DNA of 64,000 nt from Streptomyces lunaelactis (GCF_003054555.1 NZ_CP026304.1:8122001-8186000), one strand, 5' to 3'. Positions 25,983 through 36,719 are shown, numbered from the stretch's first letter. The notes: a model not told the origin generated them from the letters alone. Made by a program: numbers and translations.

Positions 25983-26702
25983 ATGGAGAATGAGGGCGCG
26001 CGGACCGACCGTTTGGGCTTACTGCTCGACCAGTTCGACCACGCCAGGGAGATGGCCCAGGTGCGGCTGACGGGGCTCAGCGACGAGGAGTACCTGTGGG
26101 AGCCGGTGCCCGGTTGCTGGTCGATCCGGCGCCGGGGCGAGGCGGCGACGCCCAGGGCGTTCGGGCCGGGCGAGTGGGTGCTCGACAAGGGCGACCCGGA
26201 CATCCCGGCGAACGAGTACGGCGAGATCGCCCGGCAGGCCGCCGGCGGTATGACCGTCGCCAAGATCGCCGATGACTGGAGCGTGAGTGTCGAGCGGGTC
26301 GAGCAGATCCTCGCCCACACCGGTGCGCCGGAGCCCGACGAAACGCCGATCACCACCATCGCGTGGCGGCTGGGGCACCTGCACTTCTGCTTCGCGGGCG
26401 GATGGGAGTGGACCTTCGGTGAACGGCGGCAGGAGCCCAAGCTGCTGGTCGACTTCACCTCCTCCGCCGCCTTGGCACTCGAGCGGTTCTGGGCGCTGAT
26501 CGACCGCTGGCGCGACAGCGTCGCCGCCGTCACCGACGAGCAGCTCGACACGGTCGGCTTCTCGCAGTACCCGTACGGCTCCGATCCCGACGACCCCTTC
26601 ATCACCGTGCTGTCGGGGGCCAACCTCGAATTCATCCACCACATGGCCGAGATCGCGTTGCTCCGCGACCTGTGGCGGGCCCGCTTCACCACTCCCGGTT
26701 AG
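25983..26702 (+). CDS. DinB-like four-helix bundle protein
   Basis: A 239-residue protein from ATG 25983 after GAAGGGAG. It has the DinB/DUF664 pattern of an N-terminal helix (LGLLLDQFDHAREMAQVRLT), L-x-WEPVPGCWSIRR, and central and C-terminal histidines (RLGHLHFCFAGGWEWTF; EFIHHMAEIALLRDLW) suited to metal binding. An insertion (GMTVAKIADDWSVSVERVEQ) looks like a helix-turn-helix-type piece. Family members include mycothiol-dependent transferases; that function is a possibility only. It stands alone. Confidence 0.72.
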   Translation: MENEGARTDRLGLLLDQFDHAREMAQVRLTGLSDEEYLWEPVPGCWSIRRRGEAATPRAFGPGEWVLDKGDPDIPANEYGEIARQAAGGMTVAKIADDWSVSVERVEQILAHTGAPEPDETPITTIAWRLGHLHFCFAGGWEWTFGERRQEPKLLVDFTSSAALALERFWALIDRWRDSVAAVTDEQLDTVGFSQYPYGSDPDDPFITVLSGANLEFIHHMAEIALLRDLWRARFTTPG

Positions 26703-26925
26703 GCCCGGGCGCGCCGCGAGGCTGGGACGAGTTGCCCGCCGTACGCAATGGCGAGGTAGGGGTCTCGACGGCCGGCGGACTTCAACCGGCCGGGGCCGAG
26801 GGTGGTCCGCGGTGTGGAAGTCCTGGCCCATGTCCTGCATTCCGTCCAGGACGGAGAGCCCGTGACACCGCTGGAGGCCCGACGACTACTCACCTCCTAG
26901 GGATGAACGGGCGGCACCACCAGAC

Positions 26926-28335
26926 TTATCGGTCCGGCCCGTCCGCCACGGGATACGGCACGAAGGTGCTGCTGTTCTCGTCGATGGTGAGCGTCTGGCC
27001 GAGAGGTGGCACGGCGCGTTGCGGGCAGTCGAGACGTTCGCAGATGCGGCAGCCCATGCCGATGGGGGTGGCTGCGGAGGTGTTGTCGAGGTCGAGGCCG
27101 TCGGAGTAGACGAGCCGGGAGGCGTGGCGGACCTCGCAGCCGAGGCCGATGGCGAAGGTCTTGCCGGGCTCGCCCCAGCCGCCGCGGTGGCGGGTGACGG
27201 CGCGGGCGGTCCACAGATAGCGCTGTCCGTCCGGCATGGCGGCGATCTGGACGTGGATCCGGCCGGGGGCGGCGAAGGCCTCGTACACGTTCCACAGGGG
27301 GCAGGTGCCGCCGGCGCGGGAGAAGTGGAAGCCGGTGGCCGACTGGCGCTTGGACATGTTGCCGGCGCGGTCGACGCGTACGAAGGAGAACGGAACTCCG
27401 CGCAGGCGTGGCCGCTGGAGGGTGCTGAGGCGGTGGCAGACGGTCTCGTAGCCGAGGCCGAAGCGGTCGGTGAGCCGTTCGATGTCGTAGCGGACCTCCT
27501 CCGCCGCCGTGAGGAAGGCGGTGTACGGCAGGATCAGTGCGGCGGCGAAGTAGTTCGCCACACCGATCCTGGCGAGCGACCAGGTGGCGGAGCCCTCCTC
27601 GTAGTCCTCCGACGCAAGCGCGGACAACTGGTCGCCGAACTCGAGCAGGGCGAGCTGGGTGGCCATGCGGAACGCCTGCTGGCCGGGGCGCAGCCGGTTG
27701 GACAGATGCAGGACCCGGGCGGCGGGGTCGAAGTGATGCAGCCGGTCGGAGTCTGTGGCGAGGCGGACTCCGTGCCGCTCGGCGAGACGCGCGGAGAGCG
27801 ACCGCACCACTTCACCGGGGCGGACGCCGGCGGCACGGGCGAGTTCTTCCGCGGCGAGGTCGGTGTCATGAAGGTAGTTCTGCCGCCGGTAGAAGAACTC
27901 GCGAATCTCCTCGTGCGGTGAGCGCGGCAGCGACGGGTCCTCGTTGCCGCGACCGTCCGCCGCTTCGGCCAGCCGCTCGGCCAGAGCGTGGCTGCGCCGG
28001 CCGAGATCGAGCAGGACCGAGGCCACGGCCGGCATACGGGATGCCAGTTCCGCGAGGTCGGTCGGCGACACCCGGGCTGAGGCGACCTCGGCCGCGAGGG
28101 CTTCCCGCAGGTCGGCCACGAGTCTGCTGGTGTCTCGCTCCGAGAAGAACCCCGGGTCGACGCCGAACGCCTCGGTCAGCCTCAGCAGCACGGGCACAGT
28201 GAGGGGCCGGGAGTCGTGCTCCATCTGATTGAGGTAGCTGGGCGAGATCGCCAGCACGCGCGCCAGCTCTGCCTGGCTGAGCCGCCGTTCCTCGCGCAAC
28301 CGCCGCAGCCGCGCTCCCGCGTATGTCCTGCTCAC
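26926..28335 (-). CDS. ramB: RamB/ScfR-type XRE regulator of acetate/fatty-acid metabolism
   Basis: A 469-residue regulator from GTG 28335 (VSRTYAGARLRRLREERRLS). It has an XRE helix-turn-helix (residues about 6-60; LSQAELARVLAISPSYLNQM), a middle domain related to ImmA/IrrE, and a cysteine-containing C-terminal DUF2083 region (GCRICERLDCPQRA). This is the architecture of RamB, which in Corynebacterium and Mycobacterium controls isocitrate lyase and malate synthase. The divergent aceA supports the same role here. Upstream in-frame extension to 28497 crosses the putative operators and is unlikely. Confidence 0.87.
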   Translation of the reverse strand: MSRTYAGARLRRLREERRLSQAELARVLAISPSYLNQMEHDSRPLTVPVLLRLTEAFGVDPGFFSERDTSRLVADLREALAAEVASARVSPTDLAELASRMPAVASVLLDLGRRSHALAERLAEAADGRGNEDPSLPRSPHEEIREFFYRRQNYLHDTDLAAEELARAAGVRPGEVVRSLSARLAERHGVRLATDSDRLHHFDPAARVLHLSNRLRPGQQAFRMATQLALLEFGDQLSALASEDYEEGSATWSLARIGVANYFAAALILPYTAFLTAAEEVRYDIERLTDRFGLGYETVCHRLSTLQRPRLRGVPFSFVRVDRAGNMSKRQSATGFHFSRAGGTCPLWNVYEAFAAPGRIHVQIAAMPDGQRYLWTARAVTRHRGGWGEPGKTFAIGLGCEVRHASRLVYSDGLDLDNTSAATPIGMGCRICERLDCPQRAVPPLGQTLTIDENSSTFVPYPVADGPDR

Positions 28336-28426
28336 CGCTCTCCTCTGCTCCGGGTGCCAACACGCCTGATGCCACAGGACGGGTACGGGCCACGCGCTCA
28401 AGCTAATGCACGAGGACCTAAAGCTG

Positions 28427-28507
28427 GCATTGGCAAAGTTGGCAATTTGGGCCCAGAAGATTCGCAGAAGTTGGCAGTGATCCATGGTTGCTGGCACTGA
28501 GTGCCAG
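28427..28507. promoter_or_regulatory. RamB-type operator repeats and perfect palindrome upstream of aceA
   Basis: The 407-base divergent region between the regulator and aceA holds no gene. TTGGCA is repeated at 28430, 28439 and 28469; the first, read backwards, gives AACTTTGCCAATGC, close to the TTTGCAAA-like RamB site known from Corynebacterium. A perfect 17-base palindrome CTGGCACTGAGTGCCAG lies at 28491-28507. Regulator identity is inferred. Confidence 0.5.
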
Positions 28508-28742
28508 TGTCAGAGTCGTGGTGCGGCCCGCCGGACCTGGCAGCCGAGCCGGAAGTTCGATCCCGACTTCAAGCCCTGACGTCGTACATCGCGGCTTCCG
28601 CCCCGGCGACCCGGGCGCATTGCTCACCGCTTCACATACCGGGAGGGGGCGGCGGGCCGCACTCGTAGCACGTCACTCAGTGACATGCCTTACGCACACT
28701 TCACAAGAACCGTGTGATTTCACGCGACCCCGGGAGACGGTC

Positions 28743-30032
<1,290 letters not shown>

Positions 30033-30049
30033 GCAGCACCGGGAGGGCC

Positions 30050-30073
30050 GAGCCGGGCAGCAGTTCCCGGCTC
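30050..30073. terminator. hairpin between aceA and aceB
   Basis: GAGCCGGG at 30050-30057 pairs with CCCGGCTC at 30066-30073 across an eight-base loop, flanked by GGGAGGG and pyrimidine-rich sequence. It may attenuate or stabilise the aceA transcript; no T-run follows. Confidence 0.4.
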
Positions 30074-30157
30074 GCCCCTCTCCGTCCAGTCGGCCCTGTG
30101 CCCGGGTGAGGGCGACCGCCTCCGTCCGGTCCACACCCCTCCGCTGAGGAGACCTGT

Positions 30158-31750
30158 ATGTCAACCACCGCTCTGACCAGCACAGTCCAGGTCCTCGGCG
30201 CACCGGGTGACCGCCACGACGAGATCCTCATCCCCGCGGCTCTGGAGTTCATCGGCCGCCTCGACGCGGCCTTCGCCGGCCGGCGCTTCGAACTCCTCGC
30301 CGAGCGCCGCCGCCGCGCCGAGCGGCTCGCCTCCGGCACGCCGCTCGACTTCTCGCGCGCCACCCCGGCCGTCCGCGCCGCGCCCGACTGGCGGGTCGCC
30401 CCGCCCGCGCCGGGCCTCGTAGACCGCCGGGTGGAAATCACCGGCCCGCCCGAGCGGCGCATGACCGTCAACGCCCTCAACTCCGGCGCGCAGGTGTGGA
30501 TGGCGGACTTCGAGGACGCCATGTCGCCGACCTGGGACAACATCGTCCGCGGCCAGCTGAACCTGCTCGACGCCATCGAGCGCCGCATCGACTGCACCAC
30601 GCCCGAGGGCAAGGCGTACCGGCTCGGCGACGACCTGGCGACCATCATGGTCCGCCCACGGGGCTGGCACCTCACCGAGAAGCACCTCGTCATCGACGGC
30701 CGCCCCGTCCCCGCTTCACTCGTCGACTTCGGCCTGTACTTCTTCCACTGCGCCCAGCGGCAGATCGACGCCGGGTCCGGCCCGTACTTCTACCTCCCCA
30801 AGCTGGAGAACCACTACGAAGCCCGCCTGTGGAACGACGTCTTCGTCCTCGCGCAGGAACTGCTCGGCATTCCCCGCGGCACCGTCCGCGCCACCGTCCT
30901 CATCGAGACGATCACCGCCGCGTTCGAGATGGAGGAGATACTCCACGAGCTCCGCGAACACAGCGCGGGGCTCAACGCGGGCCGTTGGGACTATCTCTTC
31001 AGCCTGATCAAGAACTTCGCCCACCGCCCCGACTTCGTCCTCCCGGACCGGGCGAAGGTCACCATGACCGCGCCGTTCCTGCGGGCCTACACCGAGTTGC
31101 TGGTGCGCACCTGTCACAAGCGTGGCGCACACGCCATCGGCGGCATGGCCGCCCAGGTCCCCAGCCGCGACGCGCAGGCCAACGAGGCGGCCCTCGCCAA
31201 GGTCCGGCTCGACAAGGAACGCGAGGCCGAGGACGGCTTCGACGGCTCGTGGGTCGCCCACCCCGGCCTCGTGCCCGTCTGCAATGACGTGTTCGACGGC
31301 GTGCTGGGCGAGCGGCCCCACCAGATCGAGCGCACCCGCGACGACGTCCACGTCACCGCCGCCGACCTCGTCGCTGTCCGCCGCACTGCCGGCCCGCCCA
31401 CCCCCGAGGGCATCCGCGCCAACATCGCCGTCGCCCTGCGCTACTTCGACGCCTGGCTGCGCGGCAGCGGAGCCGTCGCCCTGTACGGACTGATGGAGGA
31501 CGCCGCCACCGCCGAGATCGCCCGCTGCCAGATCTGGCAGTGGATACGCCACGGCCTCGTCGAGCGCGACACGGTGGTCGAACTGCTGGACGACGAGATC
31601 GCGGCCCTCGGGGCCGAGTACCCCTGGGCCCGAGTGGACGAAGTCCGAGCCATCTTCGAACGCACCGCAATGGCACGGGACTTGCCGGCCTTCTTCACCC
31701 CCGACGCCTACGCCCGCAACCTCGTCCACCGATCGGCGGTGCAGTCATGA
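30158..31750 (+). CDS. aceB: malate synthase A
   Basis: A 530-residue malate synthase of the A type, condensing glyoxylate with acetyl-CoA to malate. The TIM-barrel core carries PERRMTVNALNSGAQVWMAD with FEDAMSPTW, IMVRPRGWHLTEKH, and FYLPKLENHYEARLWNDVF; the C-terminal helical plug holds the catalytic Asp region. It completes the glyoxylate bypass with the upstream aceA. Its stop overlaps the start of the next dehydrogenase gene (ATGA), so the two are translationally coupled. Confidence 0.93.
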   Translation: MSTTALTSTVQVLGAPGDRHDEILIPAALEFIGRLDAAFAGRRFELLAERRRRAERLASGTPLDFSRATPAVRAAPDWRVAPPAPGLVDRRVEITGPPERRMTVNALNSGAQVWMADFEDAMSPTWDNIVRGQLNLLDAIERRIDCTTPEGKAYRLGDDLATIMVRPRGWHLTEKHLVIDGRPVPASLVDFGLYFFHCAQRQIDAGSGPYFYLPKLENHYEARLWNDVFVLAQELLGIPRGTVRATVLIETITAAFEMEEILHELREHSAGLNAGRWDYLFSLIKNFAHRPDFVLPDRAKVTMTAPFLRAYTELLVRTCHKRGAHAIGGMAAQVPSRDAQANEAALAKVRLDKEREAEDGFDGSWVAHPGLVPVCNDVFDGVLGERPHQIERTRDDVHVTAADLVAVRRTAGPPTPEGIRANIAVALRYFDAWLRGSGAVALYGLMEDAATAEIARCQIWQWIRHGLVERDTVVELLDDEIAALGAEYPWARVDEVRAIFERTAMARDLPAFFTPDAYARNLVHRSAVQS

Positions 31751-32616
31751 ACGCGCGCATCCAGCGGGTCGGAGTGGTAGGCGGCGGCCAGATGGGCGCC
31801 GGTATCGCCGAGGTCTGCGCCCGCGCGGGGCTGGACACGGTGATCTGCGAGGCAGACGCCACCGCGGCCCGCGCAGCCCGGGAACGTGTGGCGACCTCCC
31901 TCGAACGCGCCGTCCAGCGCGGCAAACTGGACCGTATCTCCGCCGAGGACGCCCTGGCCCGCCTTGTCTTCACCGGCAGTCTCGACGATCTCGCAGACCG
32001 GCAACTCGTCGTCGAGGCTGTCGTCGAGAACACCGACGCCAAGACCGAGATATTCGCTGCCTTGGACAAGTCTGTCGAGGATCCGGAGGCGATTCTGGCC
32101 ACCAACACCTCGTCCATCCCGATCATGCGCCTGGGTATGGCCACGCACCGCGCCGACCGCGTCGTCGGACTGCACTTCTTCAATCCCGTGCCGGTGCTGC
32201 CCCTGGTGGAGATCGTCACCTCGCTGCACACCGCGCCCGAGACCGTGACGGCCGTCGAGGAGTTCGCCCGCGACACCCTGGGTAAGACCGCGATCCGCTC
32301 TCAGGACCGGGCCGGCTTCGTCGTGAACGCCCTGCTGATTCCGTATCTCCTCTCCGCGATCCGCATGGCTGAGTCCGGCTTCGCCACCGCCGCCGACGTG
32401 GACGCCGGGATGGAGCTCGGCTGCGCTCACCCGATGGGCCCGCTCAAGCTGGCCGACCTGATCGGCCTGGACACCGTCGCTGCCATCGCGGAGTCGTTGT
32501 ACGACGAGTTCAAGGAACCCCTCTACGCCCCGCCCCCGCTGCTGCAGCGGATGGTGCAGGCGGGGCTGCACGGCCGCAAGACAGGCCGCGGGTTCCACAT
32601 CTACGACCGGGGCTGA
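31747..32616 (+). CDS. 3-hydroxybutyryl-CoA dehydrogenase
   Basis: A 289-residue 3-hydroxyacyl-CoA dehydrogenase. The NAD fold is VGVVGGGQMGAGIAEVCARA (about 8-27); the catalytic region is LHFFNPVPVLPLVEIV with His at about 141, and the C-terminal domain includes DAGMELGCAHPMGPLKLADL. It oxidises or forms 3-hydroxybutyryl-CoA. Coupled to aceB by a four-base overlap, it would link C4 fatty-acid or hydroxybutyrate use to the glyoxylate bypass under the same regulator. Family members in Streptomyces are often named fadB2 or hbd. Confidence 0.9.
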   Translation: MNARIQRVGVVGGGQMGAGIAEVCARAGLDTVICEADATAARAARERVATSLERAVQRGKLDRISAEDALARLVFTGSLDDLADRQLVVEAVVENTDAKTEIFAALDKSVEDPEAILATNTSSIPIMRLGMATHRADRVVGLHFFNPVPVLPLVEIVTSLHTAPETVTAVEEFARDTLGKTAIRSQDRAGFVVNALLIPYLLSAIRMAESGFATAADVDAGMELGCAHPMGPLKLADLIGLDTVAAIAESLYDEFKEPLYAPPPLLQRMVQAGLHGRKTGRGFHIYDRG

Positions 32617-32695
32617 GGGGCCCGGGAGGTGGGTGGGAGCGGGGCTCCCGTTCGCGGATCCTTGCGATGGGCCGGGCAGCCCGGGTGGCGAGGTG

Positions 32696-33403
32696 TCAGT
32701 GGGCCGGGCCGGCGATGCGGTCGAGCCACTCCCGCAGGAGGGCCTGTTCCCGGTCGGTGAGCGCGGAGGTTTGCGGCAGGACGGCGCGGAGGGCGACGGC
32801 GGCGCTGACCGGCCCGGGAGGTGCAAGCTCGGGGGTGCCGGTGGTGATCGCGGTGATGACTGCCTCACGGGCCATGACAGACAACTCCGGGTCGCGGCTG
32901 CCTTCGGGCATGGAGATCAGCATGAGGGTGGTGCCGCGCCCTGCTGCCTGGACGAGGTGGGCGGCGCGGTCTTCGCTGACGCGCAGGCGGCCTGCCTCGG
33001 CGATCCGGTGGATGAGGGTGGCCAGGACCTCGGCGCCGGCGACGGCGGCGGGCGGGGCCTCCGTCGCGGGCCGGGGCTCGCTCATGACCAGGTACAGAGC
33101 CGGGTTGGCCAGACCGAAGCCGACGTGCATGTCCCAGCCGGTGCGCAGGTCCTCCACCGGGTCGTCGGTGGGCTCCCGGGCGGTCTTGGTGTTCAGGTAG
33201 GCCGTGAAGCCCTCGGCCGCGGCTGCGTCGAGCAGTCCCTGCTTGTCTCCGAACAGCCGGTAGATGGTCGGGGCCTGCACGTCGGCTGCGGCGCTCACCG
33301 CGCGGGTGGACACAGCCTCCCGTCCGCCGTCGGCGAGCAGTTTGGCCGTGGCGGCGAGGATGCGCTCCCGGGGGCTGTCCTCGGGTGAAAGACGGGCATG
33401 CAT
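32696..33403 (-). CDS. TetR family transcriptional regulator
   Basis: A 235-residue TetR protein; ATG 33403 (MHARLSPEDSPRERILAATA) is preferred, with a GTG at 33424 possible. The DNA-binding domain covers residues about 10-55 (AVSTRAVSAAADVQAPTIYR). The C-terminal ligand domain is of the helical type with no recognised specificity. It is divergent from the NmrA/QOR2-like SDR gene at 33558; overlapping inverted repeats in the gap suggest it represses itself and that gene. Confidence 0.85.
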   Translation of the reverse strand: MHARLSPEDSPRERILAATAKLLADGGREAVSTRAVSAAADVQAPTIYRLFGDKQGLLDAAAAEGFTAYLNTKTAREPTDDPVEDLRTGWDMHVGFGLANPALYLVMSEPRPATEAPPAAVAGAEVLATLIHRIAEAGRLRVSEDRAAHLVQAAGRGTTLMLISMPEGSRDPELSVMAREAVITAITTGTPELAPPGPVSAAVALRAVLPQTSALTDREQALLREWLDRIAGPAH

Positions 33404-33411
33404 GTTTCCAA

Positions 33412-33454
33412 CGATAACAGTCACGCGTTAGCGCTTCGTGTTATCGGTGATAAC
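33412..33454. promoter_or_regulatory. overlapping inverted repeats, probable TetR operator
   Basis: CGATAACA at 33412-33419 is the inverse of TGTTATCG at 33439-33446, and GTTATCGGTGATAAC at 33440-33454 is itself a perfect 6+3+6 palindrome. The sites lie just upstream of the TetR gene in the divergent promoter region. Confidence 0.6.
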
Positions 33455-33557
33455 GTCCTGCCGTTAGCGGTGGCAGCGGCGTATCGGTGCCGCCCCGACG
33501 GAGCCACACCCTGAGCGCCGTCGGCTCACCGCCCATGGGATCCAACTGGAGGTCGTC

Positions 33558-34424
33558 ATGATCATCGTCACCGGGGCCAACGGTCAGCTCGGCCGGGCGA
33601 TAGTGGAAGATCTGCTCGGACGCGTCCCCGCCGGGCAGATCGCGGTGAGCGTCCGCGATGCGGCGAAGGCGCAGGTTCTCCAGGAGCGGGGCGTCCGCGT
33701 GCGCCGGGGCGATTTCGATGACCCCGCGAGCCTGGCCCACGCTTTCGAAGGGGCGTCGCAGGTCTTGATCGTGTCCGCGGCCACCACCGGCGAAGCGGCG
33801 ATCGCCCAGCATCGCACCGCGATCGAGGCAGCGCAGAAGGCCGGCGCGCACCGGATCCTCTACACCAGCCACCAGGGCGCCAACCCTTCCTCACCGTTCG
33901 CGCCCATGCCCGACCACGCCGCCACCGAAGCGATTCTGCGGGACTGCGGCGTGCCCTTCACCTCACTGCGCAACGGCTTCTACGCGTCCACGACGGTCAG
34001 ACTGCTCGGCGCCGCTCTGAAGACGGGCGAACTGGCCGCACCGCAGGACGGCCCGGTCTCCTGGACGGCCCACGCCGACCTGGCCGAGGCAGCCGCGATC
34101 ACACTCGCCGAGGACGGACGCTTCGACGGACCGACCCCGCCCCTCACCGCCTCGCAGGCCCTCGACCTCGCCGACATCGCGGAGATCGCCTCCGACCTCA
34201 CCGGGCGCCCGGTCAAGCGCGTGATCGTGACTGACGAGGACTACCGGGCGGGCCTGGTCTCCCACGGCGTGCCCGAAACTCAGGCCGAGATGCTCCTGGG
34301 GCTGTTCGCTGCCAGCCGCCAGGGCGAGTTCTCCCAGGTGGACCCCACGCTCGCCGACCTCATCGGCCGGCCGTCGACGCCTGCGCAAGACGTCCTCAAG
34401 GCGGCGCTGACGACGAACGGCTGA
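33558..34424 (+). CDS. NAD(P)H-binding SDR, NmrA/QOR2-like
   Basis: A 288-residue atypical short-chain dehydrogenase beginning directly with the nucleotide-binding MIIVTGANGQLGRAIVEDLL. It lacks a classical Tyr-Lys pair at the usual place and has SHQGANPSSPFAPMPDHAATE, similar to E. coli QorB-type NADPH:quinone reductases and NmrA-like sensors. Predicted role: NADPH-dependent quinone or electrophile reduction. It is divergent from a TetR gene whose operators lie between them, as for inducible detoxification. Confidence 0.8.
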   Translation: MIIVTGANGQLGRAIVEDLLGRVPAGQIAVSVRDAAKAQVLQERGVRVRRGDFDDPASLAHAFEGASQVLIVSAATTGEAAIAQHRTAIEAAQKAGAHRILYTSHQGANPSSPFAPMPDHAATEAILRDCGVPFTSLRNGFYASTTVRLLGAALKTGELAAPQDGPVSWTAHADLAEAAAITLAEDGRFDGPTPPLTASQALDLADIAEIASDLTGRPVKRVIVTDEDYRAGLVSHGVPETQAEMLLGLFAASRQGEFSQVDPTLADLIGRPSTPAQDVLKAALTTNG

Positions 34425-34683
34425 CCACCGCCCTCAGCGGGAACAGCGCACGGGACACCCCGATCCTGTCGGGCTTCAGCCGAGTGCGGTGATCAACTGC
34501 CGCCTGAGAGGTCGGTTGAAACGGTGAACTGTTCGGGCCGCTACAGGTCACGGCGGTGGCGGAGGCGTAGGGCCTCCGAGAAGATCTCCCGTTCCAGAGT
34601 CCGCGCGTCAGGTCTGCTTTCTTGAGCGAGCCCTTGAACTGCCACATGCACCGCCACGCCCATCGACAGAGAGAGCAGCAGCA
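34425..34683. other. intergenic, weak transposase-like trace
   Basis: No intact gene. A minus-strand frame near 34415-34510 reads RTRLKPDRIGVSRALFPLRA, which resembles the PDRISFTRALxAxR segment near the end of IS4-type transposases, but too little remains to be sure. Confidence 0.3.
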
Positions 34684-34797
34684 GTGATCACCCGGAGAAC
34701 ACTCACAGGCGGACTGGCCGCAGGACTCGCGACGGCGGGCGCCTCCACCTCCTGGGGTGCACCGCCCTGGGCAGGTGATGGCGCCGAACACCACTGA
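34684..34797 (+). pseudogene. truncated Tat-signal protein start
   Basis: From GTG 34684 a 37-codon frame reads VITRRTLTGGLAAGLATAGA and then STSWGAPPWAGDGAEHH before stop. The twin-arginine RRTLTGG and hydrophobic stretch form a Tat signal peptide, but no mature protein follows. It may be the stub of a secreted protein gene. Confidence 0.4.
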
Positions 34798-34923
34798 TGA
34801 TGCCGCTGCCGTGTCGCGTCGGCCGGCGTTCGCCCGGACACGCTGTCCGGGCGCGGGCCGTACGGAGGACCGGTGGGAGTGGCGCTGCGGCCCGGGCGAC
34901 GCAGGCTCCTAGCGTGTCTGGAC

Positions 34924-36345
34924 ATGACGAAAGCATCCTCAGACCGAGTGGCGACGCCCACCCGACGGGGGGCGCTCGCCGGCCTGGCGACCGGGGCCGG
35001 CGCGGCCCTCCTGGCCTCGGCGCCGACGGCCTCCGCGCTGGTACCCGCCGGAGCCCGTGGGGCAGGCGCGTCCATCCCGTCGTCCCCGACCGCGGCCGCG
35101 TCGCCGACGCCCGGAGCCATGCAGCTGTTCACGGACCCCGCGCTCAACTTCGCCGCGCTGCTGGCCCTGGGCGGCGCCGGGTTCGGCTCGAGCGAGGTCG
35201 GCGAGGTCCTGACGGCCGTCAACGCGATCAACGCCGCCGGGGCGGACCAGCAGACCTTCACCGCGGAGTTCCGGCGATGGGGGGACCGGCTGACTGCCAC
35301 CGCGACGCGTCATCCGCAGACCAGGCGCTTCCGCTCGCTTCGGGCGGCCCAGTACTACGACCAGGCGCTGTTCTTCGTGCTCGGCTCGGACACCCCCGGC
35401 GACGAGGAAGAGCTCTATCTCGCCGGGCGTCGCTCCTGGGACGAGTTCGCCCGGCTGTGCACACCGGCGGCGATCACCGATCGGGTGCGGTACGAGGGTG
35501 AGACGTCGCTCCCTGTCTGGTTCTTCCGCCCCGATGCCTCCGGCAGGGCCCGGCCGACCGTCATCCTCACCAACGGCAGCGACGGCCAGAACGTCGACAT
35601 GTGGACGTACGGGGTCTCCGCCGCGCTCGCCCGCGGTTGGAACGCGCTCGTGTACGACGGACCGGGCCAGGGCCAGCTGCTCTTCGTCGACCAGGTCGTC
35701 TTCACCCCACGCTGGGAGCGGGTCGTCTCCCTTCTGGTGGACTGGCTGGAGCGCCGCAGTGACGTCGACGAGGGGCGCATCGCCCTCACTGGGCTGTCGA
35801 TGGGCGGCGACCTCGCGCCGCGCGCAGCGGCCTTCGAACGCAGGATCGCAGCGCTGGCCGCGATGCCGGGAACGCTCTCGCCGTGGCTGGGTTTTCCGCC
35901 GGAGCTCCGGAGCATCGTGACCCCCGACAAGGCGGAGACCAACCGCATCTGGAACGAAGAGGTCGTCCCTGAGCTGAGCCAGGAGGAGGCGGGCGCCATC
36001 AAGAAGCGGGTCGAGCCGTTCTCGATCCCGGCGATGCTGGCCGCCCGTCAGGGCCGGATCTTCACCGACTTCTGGACCCCGGCCCAGCGGATCATGGCGC
36101 TCGACATCACCAGGGTCGTGGGCCGCATCAAGTGCCCCACGCTGGTGCTGGACTACGACGACGAGCAGTTCTACCCCGGCCAGCCGCGCGCGTTCTACGA
36201 GCTGCTGCGTGCCCCCAAGGATTACGAACTGCTGACGGCGGCCACCGGTGCCCAGCTGCACTGCTCACCGATGGCGCCACAGCAGCACTGCGAGGTCGTC
36301 TTCGACTGGCTGGAGGACACCCTGGGACGGGGCCGGCGCCCGTAG
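34924..36345 (+). CDS. secreted alpha/beta hydrolase
   Basis: A 473-residue protein from ATG 34924 with an N-terminal export signal (TRRGALAGLATGAGAALLAS, Tat-like) and Ala-x-Ala-like cleavage before ALVPAG. The hydrolase fold begins around residue 190 (SLPVWFFRPDASGRARPTVI); the nucleophile elbow is ALTGLSMGGDLAPR with the Ser in GLSMGG, the acid lies in LVLDYDDEQFYPG, and the His near LHCSPMAPQQHCEVV. Related proteins are dipeptidyl-aminopeptidase-like or 2,6-dihydroxypseudooxynicotine-type hydrolases. The substrate is unknown. Confidence 0.82.
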   Translation: MTKASSDRVATPTRRGALAGLATGAGAALLASAPTASALVPAGARGAGASIPSSPTAAASPTPGAMQLFTDPALNFAALLALGGAGFGSSEVGEVLTAVNAINAAGADQQTFTAEFRRWGDRLTATATRHPQTRRFRSLRAAQYYDQALFFVLGSDTPGDEEELYLAGRRSWDEFARLCTPAAITDRVRYEGETSLPVWFFRPDASGRARPTVILTNGSDGQNVDMWTYGVSAALARGWNALVYDGPGQGQLLFVDQVVFTPRWERVVSLLVDWLERRSDVDEGRIALTGLSMGGDLAPRAAAFERRIAALAAMPGTLSPWLGFPPELRSIVTPDKAETNRIWNEEVVPELSQEEAGAIKKRVEPFSIPAMLAARQGRIFTDFWTPAQRIMALDITRVVGRIKCPTLVLDYDDEQFYPGQPRAFYELLRAPKDYELLTAATGAQLHCSPMAPQQHCEVVFDWLEDTLGRGRRP

Positions 36346-36719
36346 ACCTGCCGTCAGCGGTTCGGCGTGCGAAGCCGGCCCGCATAACCCAGTGCTTCTG
36401 GGGCTCGGGATGGGGCGCTGCGCGGTCCGTACCGCGCGGTGGGTCGAGGGCCGCTGCTCCCCTCGCCCCACCGGGCTGCGTGTCGGCCTTTCGCTGCGCG
36501 CCCGTCCGGCCCGGGTGCTTTGCGTTCTCACGGGCGGCGGGGGCTGGCAGTCGGCCGCCCGGGGGATGCCGCGTCTCGTCCTTCACCGGCCCGCCACCCA
36601 GAGGGCTCTCGCTGGGCCAGCTACCGACAGCGGCGGGATATCCAGGCTGGTCGCTGCTGCGTCTGACGCGGCACTTCCCGGCGTTCTGAGAATGCCGATG
36701 GGGAGGCGGGCTGGGGTGG
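36346..36719. other. gene-free intergenic region
   Basis: No gene is credible here. One small perfect hairpin (GCGCGGT 36420-36426 with ACCGCGC 36431-36437) may serve as a terminator after the hydrolase gene. Confidence 0.4.

Noticed and set aside
33412..33454. Short repeated TTATCG units considered as a CRISPR-like array
   Set aside because: Only inverted pairs over 43 bases, no spacers of regular length; they fit an operator.
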